This document shows positions 40,116 to 52,064 of a DNA stretch of 64,000 nucleotides, in pieces; within the stretch, counting starts at the first letter, position 1, and every line of letters starts with the position of its first letter. The notes under the pieces were generated by a model. That model saw only the letters and a program-made list of their open reading frames with translations, was not told the origin of the DNA and did not search any database. Location of the stretch: NCBI GenBank assembly GCA_036250195.1, contig JAVHZZ010000060.1, positions 620,001 through 684,000 on the forward strand, read 5' to 3'. A program made the position numbers and the translations under genes. This stretch comes from Mixophyes australis. Its lineage: Eukaryota; Chordata; Amphibia; Anura; Limnodynastidae.

Positions 40116-42325
40116 TGAAGGAGAAGTCTCTTCCCCACACGGCCCCTCCTCAAACAACAATAACCTGACAACACTTGCTAACTTTTCTCTGATATTCCCC
40201 ATGACACGTATTACATGATCTTTTCCCTGACAGGCCTCCTGCCCACAATCGTGTCTCACTGCTGCCCACCAGCTTTTACCTCACAGGCCCCGCTGCCTCA
40301 ATCCTGACACCTCTCTTACTTCAAAATGAAAGAGGCGCCTTTTATTTGAAAGAGGAGTAGATCCTTAGCAGTGAATGAGATAATAATACAGAGATCATTA
40401 TTGCCATAGATGTTGTGGTTTTGTTTATTTAACTGTCTCTAGTCAGAGTTTAGTTAGATGATATCATTACAGGCCATTAATATAATTGCTTTTGTCACAA
40501 ACTGTACATAAGACACCTCAATTATCTGACAAAAATAACAATACATCCAGATTTCTATGCACTGTTTTTAGGTGGCATACTTCAGCCTTCTCACTTATCC
40601 ATAACTTTAAGTTTTGGTATATTTCAGGCATTAATTGGGGATACCAGGAACCATTGTAGTATATTGTAGGGAACAGGTGAAAGGGCCATTTAAGACATCC
40701 TAGAAGTTCACCGACACTCCTCCTGCTCTATACTCTCTCCTGTTAGGCCTTCAGTATAGATTAAGTGCCCAGCGGAGCAGGATATATGTCTTATTACTGG
40801 AGTGGTCTCCAAAGTCTGCAACTGAAGGCGCACATTGCGGATAACTGTGCAGTATTCGGAGCTGGGGGTTCAGATGTACCGAGGTAGTGCTTACGATAAT
40901 GCCCCCCCTCACAATGCTGGATTTCTCTGCGGGACCCAGCCATAGACGCTACAGAGGTTCCCAGGTAGTGATTGCAGGAATGGCCGTCACTGCTGCACAG
41001 TGCTCTGTAGTGCACTGTGCTGGAAGATAGGTTTAGCAAGTTGCTGTTGGCCACTGGAATGGCTACTTCTTAGTGTTGGGGCAGCTACATGTTTCCTTAA
41101 GGGGCCTGGGTCAGGTGGGGGTTACTGGGTATATATAAGCCCCCACTGGGCACTGGATGTGTGGACGGTGCGTCCTTTTGTACAGCTACCAATGAATTTT
41201 TTCTTGTACTACAAAGCAATTTTTGTTACATACCATCCAGACTGCTGCAACCTCCATCTTGCTGTAATGATATCTTGGTCCCCTACAGTCCATTCAAATA
41301 GTCGCTGCAGGAATAACCCCTCTACTCTCCATCATTAATTACTGTTCTGCTACTGAAATCATCTTGTCTTCCATTTTAATTCTCTTTTCATTGCAAAAGT
41401 ATTTAGAGCTGTCCAATCCATTTCCACCTGTTATATCTATTATCACAATCTGTACGTACCCACCCTCTGCTCACGTTGACGCTTTATTTATTTTTCCTAG
41501 GTTACCTCCGCTCTCAGGACTACGACCCTTCTTGAATGCTGCCCCTGGAAATCTTCACAGAATGTCTGTCTGTCATGTATGGTCTCTAACTGCAGGACCC
41601 TGCTGAAAGCTCATCTGTTTACCGGACAGTTCACATAGTGCTTGTGACTTACTTCTCCCAGAGCTGCGCTCCAGAGGGTAAAGGGACACGTTCTGGAGCG
41701 GACTGTTATGTGTTTTCTTCTTTAAAGTATCCGTTCATCAAGCGATATTAACGAAGGAGAACACAAGAAACATAATAAAAACAGTTTAATTATTTTATTT
41801 CTACTCCTGAACTTCATGTTATTATCCCACCTGATGAAATTAACGCGAAGAGTGATAGCTGTGTTGTCACTTGTTATGATGAGGACCAGCAAGTGGAATA
41901 TATAACCTGATATTGTAAATGGACGTTATCAGACATTTGTGTGCGCTGTTACATACTACAGACAGCTGAACTTTATATATTTGAATATTTTGTAACCAAT
42001 ACATAATGTGATGTAAACAACATACTGAAAGCAGATTTTTTTTTTGTATATTTGAGAGTGAAGGGTTGTTATAAAGAAGTTTATTTCTTTCACCATTAAT
42101 ATTACAGCATCTTTATTATTTTGCCTGCTATACTTTCTCCAAAACATCTCAATCTTTAGTATATCAAGTCTGTATTTTACCTGTAATTTCTATGCCAACC
42201 AAGGTTCTCCCCCAGCAGTGGAGGACCCAGGAGGGGGCGAGTGATCCAGGGGCTGGCGGGACCACCACACTCATTGGGGTATATTTACTAAACTGTGGGT
42301 TTGAAAAGGTGGAGATGTTTGAAAG
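40116..42325. other. No recognised gene
   Basis: A stretch around 41220-41640 (GACTGCTGCAACCTCCATCT ... TCATCTGTTTACCGGAC) resembles the decayed RT C-terminus of a Rex/CR1-type LINE, but not firmly. The rest is unassigned. Open frames at 41000-41338 and 41364-41606 fall in this LINE-like part. Confidence 0.35.
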
Positions 42326-42329
42326 TAAC

Positions 42330-42500
42330 ACGGCCTGTGCACTATTACTGTTACTACGGTAATACTGCACATTATTACCGCTAGTGCGGTAAGTTTTAAC
42401 GCTGTTTGTTTTGCTCAGGGAGCAGCGAGCAGACGTCCGGGTTCAAATTACTGTTATCAACGGTGATAGTGCAGAAGCCGATTGAATTCCCCCCTAGGAT
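42330..42500. mobile_element. MITE fragment related to 882-1110
   Basis: Shares GCACTATTACTGTTACTACGG, GCACATTATTACCG and a GATTGAATTCCCCCCT end with the MITE near 1 kb. Confidence 0.7.
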
Positions 42501-42742
42501 GATCTTGTTGTTAGATGTGTACACATTCATATGAATTGTTAACGAGTAACCACAAGAGAAATTAGCTCTTAAAAGTTTGTCCTCGTATGTACATTTTATC
42601 AAAATAAAAAATAAATGGCTAAACTAATGTTATTATTTTGTTAGGGTGACTTGGAACCAAATTCAAGACACGCTGCCCACATTATACTATCATGTTACTT
42701 TGTACTGATACTACCTCAGTGATATAAGACAGTAGTAGACTT

Positions 42743-42940
42743 ACAAGATTTCAATCTTGGATCAATATAAGCCAATATGTATACATGGAAATCCTCCTGG
42801 AATCTTGTCCTCTTACTGGATCTCCTTATGATAGGTGCTCAAAAGACAAGTGACAACTGACCTGACAAGGCACAAAAGAAGCATAAAAGCAATGTATAAT
42901 ACAAATATTGGCTTATATTGATTCAAGATTGAAATCTTGT
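42743..42940. mobile_element. 198-bp MITE-like element with ~36-bp inverted ends
   Basis: ACAAGATTTCAATCTTGGAT at the left and ATTCAAGATTGAAATCTTGT at the right are inverted, and the pairing continues through ATATAAGCCAATAT. Each arm start is itself a small palindrome (AAGATTTCAATCTT). Confidence 0.85.
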
Positions 42941-44580
42941 ACGTGTTTATCCGATAGGGGATTGAGAACCCCCATCATGTGGTGTTTTTGTCGTAATTAT
43001 CAACCCCCACTGGATCCTTGGGATATTTAGTGGTTTTCGGTGTAACCACATATTATATGTTACGCTATGATATGATTTTTTCTTTTCACTTTTTTTTATG
43101 TGACCATAATCGTGGTGAATGCCAGAAATCTGAAAGTTACTTTGATCACTGCAAACTTCTGGAATTTGTGGAAGACATACATCAAGATGGAAAGAATATA
43201 TATATATTATTTCACAGTTGACTCTTTAAAGCTGTTATTTTAGCACATTGTGTGTGTGTGTGAGAACAGAGGCTGCTTTCAGTTGGCCTGCGCAAATATA
43301 CCAATCTTTTTATTGTATTATAATCAACAATTGTCTGAGACGCAAGAGGAACCAAGTATGACAGCCAGCATCCTGCTGCACAGCGGATCACTAAAGCCAT
43401 GACAGCTATGTTATCACTGGATGTGAGTCCAATTTCCCCATCAATGCATCAGGTTTTAACCGATTAGTTTAGATCATGTGTCCACGTTACCAAATTCCAT
43501 CACAATCCCATTTCTTCTTAACAGCAATTGCTGTATTGTGAGGTTAAATAAAAAGCCATTCAGTCCATAGAAAATGCCATTGTACCGACTGTCCACTTAG
43601 CTACAGATATGTGACAAGCGGTACTGGTCAAACAAAAGACTATATAACCGTGACAGCCCACTGGGTTGGTGTATCGCCTTCAAGTGCAGCAGCAGCGCCT
43701 GTAGCAGCATCATCATCATCATCCCTCCAGCATAATACACAGTGTCAGGTCATTCACCGCACCCTGCCATATAGCCGCTCACTAGGACAGATGTGATGCT
43801 GCCCCTCACACACAATTACCTTCACAGACAAACATTTAGATTGTAAAAGCAACATATATATATATATATATACATTTTGTTTGTGGGGGGAGGGGGGGTG
43901 CTGCTCACAATTAAACAGTTCCCTATTTTTCCCCACTAAATATTTCAGATGTCGCTGATACTGCCCCTGGCACTACTGTCATCAGATTTAAACATCTTTG
44001 ATTTTAAAAGCAAGAAAGAATAGTTTTTGTTAACGCTTAAATAGTTTAATAATATACCCACCTGCTATCACTTCTAAATGGCAGCTGAGAACAGGAAGGA
44101 CGGCTATACATTGAAGATATCGATCCAATACTCACGAGATCTGACATTTTACATGACATTTTGCCTCATTTTCAGATCGGAATTTGGAGCAAGACACCGA
44201 GTCATGTCTCAATTCGACTCTGTACCCTAAAATTCCTGTCTATCTAATTCTATCTCCGTACCGCTCATCTCTAGTGAAACATAAAAAAACAAAATGTGGG
44301 GGAAAAGTAAAAATTCTTCTTGTCTCACACACAACAATGGGAAATACCCCACTAAGTAGTCTTATGCCAATATATAGATAGTTTTTTATAACATAACCAT
44401 TCAGGTCATGGCTTCACTTCCCTATAATTCACACAGTTCATCCATGTTACACATATGTACATAACTAAGACATAGGGCTGTCATACATATGGCCATTTAC
44501 AGATACACGACTCTCAACCAATGGCTGATCAGGGATTACTGGGCTCTGAACTACCTGGGTTGGTGATGTCACAGAATTCT
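42941..44580. other. No recognised gene
   Basis: Short frames only. (TA)n at about 43853-43871. A GTGTGTGTGTGTG run at 43249-43261. Nothing else supported. Confidence 0.35.
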
Positions 44581-44584
44581 CTTC

Positions 44585-44651
44585 AATCTGATTGGTTGGA
44601 AACAGCTGTTTACACTTGAATTTCAAACAGAGCGTCAGTCATCTCCACAGG
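44585..44651 (+). promoter_or_regulatory. Candidate promoter and first exon of the small-exon gene
   Basis: CTGATTGGTTGGAAACAGCT has an inverted CCAAT box; 50 bp further CAGTCATCTCCACAG|GTAATG is a plausible donor. It is the nearest such structure upstream of the 47.3-kb exon. Weak call. Confidence 0.25.
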
Positions 44652-44904
44652 TAATGTAACAAGACTGGGACGGGGATTATATTATAAATGGGATATATTC
44701 AGGGGGTGAGAATAATTTACAGTCTGTGTATTCCTGGTTTACCCATCTCTAAGCCCTGTGTTAATGGCTTTAACCTGGTAACAATATTTACAGTACAGTA
44801 TAAGTATGAAAACTTGGACCTGATTTTAAACCCAAATATCTCTAAGAATTGAAAGGTGAACACAAAGGGGAACATTTTCTAAAATGGTTTTACAGAAAAT
44901 GTGT

Positions 44905-45085
44905 ATTATTATTATTATAATTATTATTATTATTATTATTTATTTTTAAGGCCAAATGTGCTTTACAGATTAGTGAGTAAAACATGTCATACATAAAACA
45001 GCTACATACAATATAGATAAAATAAATGCTAATATAAAAACCAAGGGTAGGGAGAACCCTTCTCCTGAGAGAGCTACAATCTAAT
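44905..45085 (-). mobile_element. LINE (Rex/CR1-like) 3' tail
   Basis: On the minus strand TTAGATTGTAGCTCTCTCAG ... AATCTGTAAAGCACATTTGG, then an (AAT)n tail. This is the usual LINE-tail layout in this window. Confidence 0.7.
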
Positions 45086-45548
45086 TATAGCAATAAAAGT
45101 GCAGAAAATAATGTATAAGCCAAAAATGCCCCATAGCTAATAAAAAATGCCCCAGTTAGTGCCTTGTGCATTTCCTACACCAGGTCTGACGTTCTATGGG
45201 CCCTAGTGATAGTCTCCAGCCCTTTATTCAGGTAAGCCCACTTGTGGGGTCACAGGGGGAGCAGCAGAGTAACCTGTATATAATAAAAGAGTGAATCTAC
45301 AGGACTGTAATGGTGCCCATGTGCATTAGCCCCAATGTGAACTAAACTAATCCAGAACTAACAAAATGATTTTAGTCCATCTTGAGCCCCCCGTGATAGA
45401 GAACCAAAGATGGATGGAGAGAAAGGGGGTGAGTGGAAAGTAACAGAGATTAGAAAGGATGAGAAAGTAATGGGGTGAGGGGGGAAGGATGAGCGAGGGG
45501 AGACAAGACAAGGTTGGAGGTAAAGTGTAGAATACATTTAAACACAGT

Positions 45549-45850
45549 GGGCCTGATTCATTAAGGAGAACAAAGCAAAAAGGACTATATTTGATCCAAG
45601 ACAAAACCAGGTTAAAATGTAAGGGGTGCAAATGAGTTTATTATTTTGCATATAAGTTAAATACTGGCTGTTTTTCCATGTAGCAAACAAATACTTGATA
45701 GCTTTATTTTTACACTGAATTTTAAAGTTGACCTAGGACATGCCCTACCCCTAAATTTACCCCCCCCCCCCTCTCCAATGCAACATGGTTTTGCCAAGGT
45801 ACAAAGTTACTCATTTATTTTGCTTTTCTTTCCTTATTGAATTAGACCCA
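45549..45850. mobile_element. MITE, GGGCCTGATTCATTAAGG family
   Basis: Left end GGGCCTGATTCATTAAGGAG, right end TCCTTATTGAATTAGACCC. The inside contains AAATACTGGCTGTTTTTC and ACTTGATAGCTTTA, shared with the copy at 47920-48211. Confidence 0.85.
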
Positions 45851-46197
45851 GTACCTTTGGGACACATTTTTTGAGACCTGCTTTTAGTAACTTTTTTTAT
45901 TAAATAATGAAGAGCTCTGAAAGTAACCATGTTTTGAATAATTTTCCTAACAACAGATTGATCGCTAAGTCTTACAAGAGACACAACAATGAGTGAAGAC
46001 AAGCCTGTCATCCGCAGTTCTTCCAGATGTAAGAAAAATATAAATGTGTTCATTAGGGCGGGGAACCCAGTGGTAATATCAAACAAGAATTTAATACGGA
46101 GATTTAGGGCACCCAGTGGTACACCCAGCACCCCCCATCCCCCATCTTTCATGTAAGTCCGATGTAACTTGTTGAGTCCTGAAGCCGCTGTCAGCAT
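45811..46197 (-). other. Unassigned 128-codon open frame
   Basis: An open frame beginning MLTAASGLNKLHRTYMKDGG. Its end overlaps the MITE end by about 40 bp. No domain recognised, no splice context. It may be a retroelement remnant or a chance frame. Confidence 0.2.
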
Positions 46198-47336
46198 GTT
46201 CTGTTACAGACAGATAGCGCTCACCTTCCGGTCCTGCCCTGGTCTCTGGCTGTAGGAGAGCAAACTGCCAGTAAGGGGTAAGAGAAGAACTGCTCCGGGC
46301 CCTGACAGCAGAGTTTGCAGGGTAGTTTGTTTTCTATGATTGTCATCAAATTATGGCTCCATTTGTGTGTTTATTAACAGATTATGGCCCCGTTTTCTAT
46401 GACTGATGCTATAATCCGGTGACAATTTTTAAGGTTATCACTAAATATTATATGGGAGCTGCTTTACATATATAAAATAGCAGATTTCCTCCAACTGGAT
46501 ATGGGCTTTTTCTGGTAAGATATATTTTGGTTCCTCCCTATATCATGTTTGCGCCAATGCCTCTCAGTATGTGTTTTTTTCTTGTTTATGGTATAGTTTC
46601 ACCACAATTGATAAGCAGTATGGTAGTTACCTCCCAAATGTCCCAATTTCAGCAGAAGAGTCCCGAATTTAGGGCTCTGTCCACTATCCTGCCCGGGGAC
46701 ATATTTGTCCAGCTTGTGGGAATGTTGGGATAAGGGCGATAGCTAATGACCATGCCCTCACCGTGCCTTGACCACGCCCCATCAAGATGTGGTCATGTTT
46801 GTCTACTTTGTATGTCCCTGTATTTTGTATACTCTGTTTTTCCCAATACCTGTTCTGCCGATCACTGTGTTATATTACATATCAACTATGATAGTAATAA
46901 TAATTTATGGGACTCATGTACTAGCCAAGGTCCACGGTTATGCCGCGGTAGCTAGCTTTTCCATGTAGATCAGTTATGGACTCTCTATCGGCATAGGCCA
47001 CATTCTAATCAGAAAATTTCACAGAAGCGATGTTCAAATTGAAAGTCCCTTATCCCTCCTGAGTGTCAGACAGTGCAGACTGGATCTACACACAAGAGGG
47101 AGCTATTGCACACAAAGGAACGCACATAAGAGACAACTGGGGAGGAACTAAGGGTGAAAGGCACAAAACAGGGATAATGAACAAACACATGGATGAAGAT
47201 CAGACACATAAGGAACATGTTTAACAGATTTTATATTGCTAATACCATGGGGTAAATTAATGATAATTTATAGTAAAACAAAGTCACCCATCATTGAGAA
47301 TATATTAACTGATAATGAATATTCTTGTCTCCCCAG

Positions 47337-47428
47337 TGCCAGAAGCTGTAATGGAGACCCTCGTTGGAGATCCCAATGACACCTCCCAGAGGAATAAGGA
47401 AAACATCGCTGGACATTCCATCGCTGAG
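47337..47428 (+). CDS. Small-exon gene, first recognised exon (92 bp)
   Basis: CTTGTCTCCCCAG acceptor, GAG|GTTAAATG donor (weak). Frame reads PEAVMETLVGDPNDTSQRNK then ENIAGHSIAE. It ends in Glu at the donor like later exons. It starts in phase 1, so an earlier exon is needed. Confidence 0.5.
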
Positions 47429-50400
47429 GTTAAATGTCTTGTCTACTATATTATATATGGAAGATTGTTGTTCAATTCTAAATTGAGGCACAGGTTAAGC
47501 TTCAACACATGTGACAATGCGCTTATGTTGTAATATTGTTACATTTTAGTTATATTATAAGTAATATTCAGTCTTTATTCCATGCCTCCCAACTTTTGCA
47601 ATCCCCAAATCAAAACAAAACACAGTTTGCAGCAGTGCGTCCATAAATGGAGGTGTGGTCACATCACAATGGGTGCGTGGCCACACCCTCATGGGCACCC
47701 TTTACCCTCCTCCCCTAACAACGCCAAAGATTTTAGTCTCTTCTATGTATAAAGATGTACATGTAATATTATGGGCCAGATTCATGTTCAGACTTATCTT
47801 GCGTGAAATAGACCTGCGCTTGCTCCAAAACGGACTTTACTCCAATTAACGCAATTGCATGTAATTCATGTCCAAAGCAAATGACACTTACGACTGCCTA
47901 CAACACATAAGGGAACAATGGTGGCAAGGTTTTTCTCCTGGACAAAACCATGTTACAATGCAAGGGGTGAAAATAGGGTTATTATTTAGCACATAAGATA
48001 AATACTGGCTGTTTTTCATGTAACACACAAATACTTGATAGCTTTAATTTTACACTGAAATTTAAAGTTGATCTAGGACATGCCCAACCCCAACTATAAA
48101 TCTACCATGACATTTTAAATTTGCCTCCCACTCCAAGGCAACATGGTTTTGCCAAGATGCAAAGTTACTCCTTTTTTTACTTATTTTCTTTTCCTTAACG
48201 AATCAGGCCCATTGTATGTACAATATGCATTAAGGAGATCTTGATTTATGTATTTAATGTAAAAAAAATATAAATATGATTATACTGTTTAGAGTTGTTC
48301 ATCATTTTTTTTCTAGGCTTTATTTAAATACCTTATATTGCACATACGCTTGTGTGTATACTGCGCTGTGCTCTGTTAATGTACAACATGTAACGTTTAG
48401 GCAGATTGCACTTACACCCAGATTCAAACTTAAACACATCTTGATGTCCGCTTGGATTTGAATATGGGTTCCGTGATCTTTTCTTAAGAGCAAGTTAGGT
48501 GCAAGTTGCGTTCGGACTTGAATCAGGCCCTATATGAGCCTCCTCTTCAAGGTTCTCATGTTTCCCTAACATGATCCTCACCAGGTAGTGGTCCAGGTAC
48601 CAGTTATTCCCACCAATGGTTCTTTAACATCCATCTTGCAAAGAGCCTGTGGTATGAATCAGCAGTCATTTTTATACCAGTATCATGTAAATTTCATCAC
48701 TTAAATTCAAAGTTAAAATGTATTAATAGTCTCTGTCCTTGTTATTCCAATTCACTGGCTTTCCTTTGTATTGAGAGTCATTCATTTGTTTCCCTCCTAC
48801 AGTATGTTTGTAATGACATTTACTTTTTATTTTCCCGGTTGTCTTAGGAGAGTGTATCAAGACCGCAGTCACCACCACAGGGATTTTATGTGGGCTCCAG
48901 CTCGGAGGTATTTTCTACATATATAACTTTCTAAAGATATAAGTCTTCCCATCAGTGGACTCTTCATTCTATATTTACTTATTTTACACCAATGGTATAT
49001 GGTTGAGGTTGAAGCCATAGGTCCTGGTGGTGATGTGATGGTGGGTCGTCTACAGCAACATCAAACTGTGTGGTGTGGTAAGACAAAAAATGAAATCCAG
49101 TCCCCTGGATGAGTGTAATTAAAATTATTGCCCCCTTGTTGTTCATAATTAATCCCTAAATGATTTTAATTAATATTAGTGCCCCCTTGATGATTATAAT
49201 TTATAATAGTGCCCCCTTAATGATATAATTATTTTAGGGTTTCTCTCTTTTTTCGTCTCTCTTGTGTCCAGCACCTGTTCCCGCAGTGTGTGCAGGGAGG
49301 CTCCTGACGTGACGTAATAACGCTGTCATACTTAGGGGAGCCGGGGGCCCCTGCATACAGTCACATCTGGGACTAGGTGCTGCTGGCAATTAAGATGGCA
49401 ATTTTTAAAGGAGAACCCCGGCGTGATCTGTGTATCTGCTAAAATGTAACATTCTCAACTTGTATAAGTTAATGGTAGATGCAACTCATTTAGGAAATAG
49501 GACAGACTGTATAGGCGAGCATCACATATCTGGGGTTAACCATATTTACTTTTTATGTTCCCGGTTGTCTTAGGAGAGTGTATCAAGACCGCAGTCACCA
49601 CCGCGGGTATTTTATATGGGCTCCAGCTCGGAGGTATTTTCTACATATATAACTTTCTAAAGATATGTCTTCCCATCAGCGGACTCTTCATTTTATATTT
49701 ATTTATTTTACACCAATGGTATATGTTTGAGGTTGAAGCCATGTGTTGAGAGACTTTCATTTTTAAAACCCATATATTTCCTCCTACAATATGTTTGTAA
49801 TGACAATTACTTTTACTGCCCCCGGTTGTCTTAGGAAGATGTACCAAGCGCCGGATCAGCACCTCCAGGAGTACATTTGGATTCCAGCTTGCGAGTAAGT
49901 ATTGTCTAGGTATACAGCTTTCTAAACATATAAATCTTCCCATCGGCGGACTCTTCACAGATTGAATATGGTTGAGGTTGATGGGGCATGTTAGCGTTGG
50001 GTGGTCTACACCAACAGCGAGCTGGGTGGAGGGCTGGAGCAAAGATGAAATCCAGTACTTCTAAGGTACCAGATGCAAACATCCGATCTCTATTATCTGT
50101 CTGCTAATATGGGTCATTTCTATATCTGACCTTGAGAAAACTATCCTGTTCAGTCGTCACAATGACCGAAATATACTGTCTCCCGTTTTCTTTCTTGTCC
50201 TGGATTCATAGAACTCCCTTCCACTTACTTGTATAAGTATGAATGGAAGAGGTGTAACATAATCTACAAGAGTAGATCAGTTAGATCTGAATATTCCCAA
50301 CGGTCTGTGAGGTCATTTTGGTGAATGATGTTTGAGAACAGAGATGTCTCATGTTTATAATGACATTTACTTTTTCTGCATCCTGTTTTCTTAGTGTCGT

Positions 50401-52028
50401 GCACCAACACCGGATACAGCTTTAGAAAAATATCTTCTGAATTACACCTTTAAGGTATGTTCTAGATATACAACTTTTTAAAATATAAGTCTTCCCATCA
50501 GTAGACTCTCCATATTATATTTATTTAACACAGATGGAATATGGTTGAGGTCATGGGCCTTGCTGGTTGGTGATGGTGGGTGGTCTACAGCAATGTGTAC
50601 ATATGAGATATCTATTATGCTCCTGTTAATATGAATAATTTCTATATCTGCACCTGATAAAACTATGCTGCCCAGTCATCACAATGTATAAAATATTCTG
50701 TCTTCTTCTTACTCACCCACTTGTATGAGTATGAGTGGATGAGGTGTAAAGTAATCTCCTTCAGTAGATCATTTCGACCTGAATAGATCTGACAGTTCAT
50801 AAGGCCACTATGGGGAAAGATGTTTGAGAACAGAGATCTCACATCTATAATAGAGTTCTCTGGAATCAAATTGAATAAGAAAAGGTTCCGTACAGAGAGT
50901 GCTTGTTATGTGGCCATGGTGCACTGCTGGATGACTGACAGTGATGCCTCAATCCCTGACCGTGGTGATAGTATGGTGATGGTGATAGTATGATGTTTAA
51001 GGGCAAGTTACTCCACCCAGTGCAGAAACACAGGGCCAGGCCAGTGCCTCCTATAGAGAAGCACATGGCAGCAATCTGCACCCAGGAACTTCTAAGATAA
51101 GAGAATTATACAGGTCACTCTTTCTTGCTTTAAAGACATAAGAAGTTGGGCAGTCAGGTGACATTTTTCGGACTTTGAGGTCATTACTCATAAGATCTGG
51201 TTGACCTGCTGTCATCATATTGTGAATGTAGCAAAGGAGGCAGAGCTAGATTAAGGATTTGGGGGGCCCAGGGTACTTAAGAGAGGGGGGCCCTATGGTC
51301 TAACGTTAACAGCACAGTGCCATCATTCAGGGAGAGAGTTACTAAGTCACATAGTTCTAAACCTACTACAATAATACACTATTAAGTGTCATGTATGTAT
51401 CTAATATATAAATGCTTAGTGGCGTCTGTCTGTCTGTGTGTGAAAAAAAAAAACAAGTTGCAGCGCCACCTGCTGGGCAGAGTTATACACTGAACTACCA
51501 AATTCTTAGTGTGTGTGGGAAAAAAATTTCAAAAAGGGCTGAAATTTGGTAGGGCTCAAACTCATTTTCGTGAGGTAATTTTACCTCATGAACACACATG
51601 TGTAGAGGCGTGCGTTAGTGTGTGTGTGTGTGGAAAAAACTATTTTCTCAGAAAGGGCTCATCCAATCGACCTGAAATTTGGTATACTGACATTATTTGA
51701 CAAAAAAATTAGAATAGTCAAGTCAGTTAACTTCCATCATCCCCCCTTCCCCCCGTGGGAGGGGTAGTAAAGGCTAAATTTACGAGTTGAGGGGTCAAAC
51801 TCATTTTCGTGAGGTAATTTTACCTCATGAACACACCTTAAAAAGGCCGCTTGCGTCTGGAACTAACGCTCTTCCCCTGAGGAGGCCTGGGCTAGGTCCA
51901 AATGCATGACAAGAACCTATTTAAGACCTTAAGCAGCTTGATTTGACGAGAATGCATGAGTATCATGCACGGGTTAACTTGTGTATATATATATATTAAT
52001 ATATATATATATATATATGTATATATAA

Positions 52029-52064
<36 letters not shown>

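Noticed and set aside
45811..46197. 128-codon minus-strand frame as a gene
   Set aside because: Overlaps the end of a MITE and has no domain; kept only as an unassigned frame.
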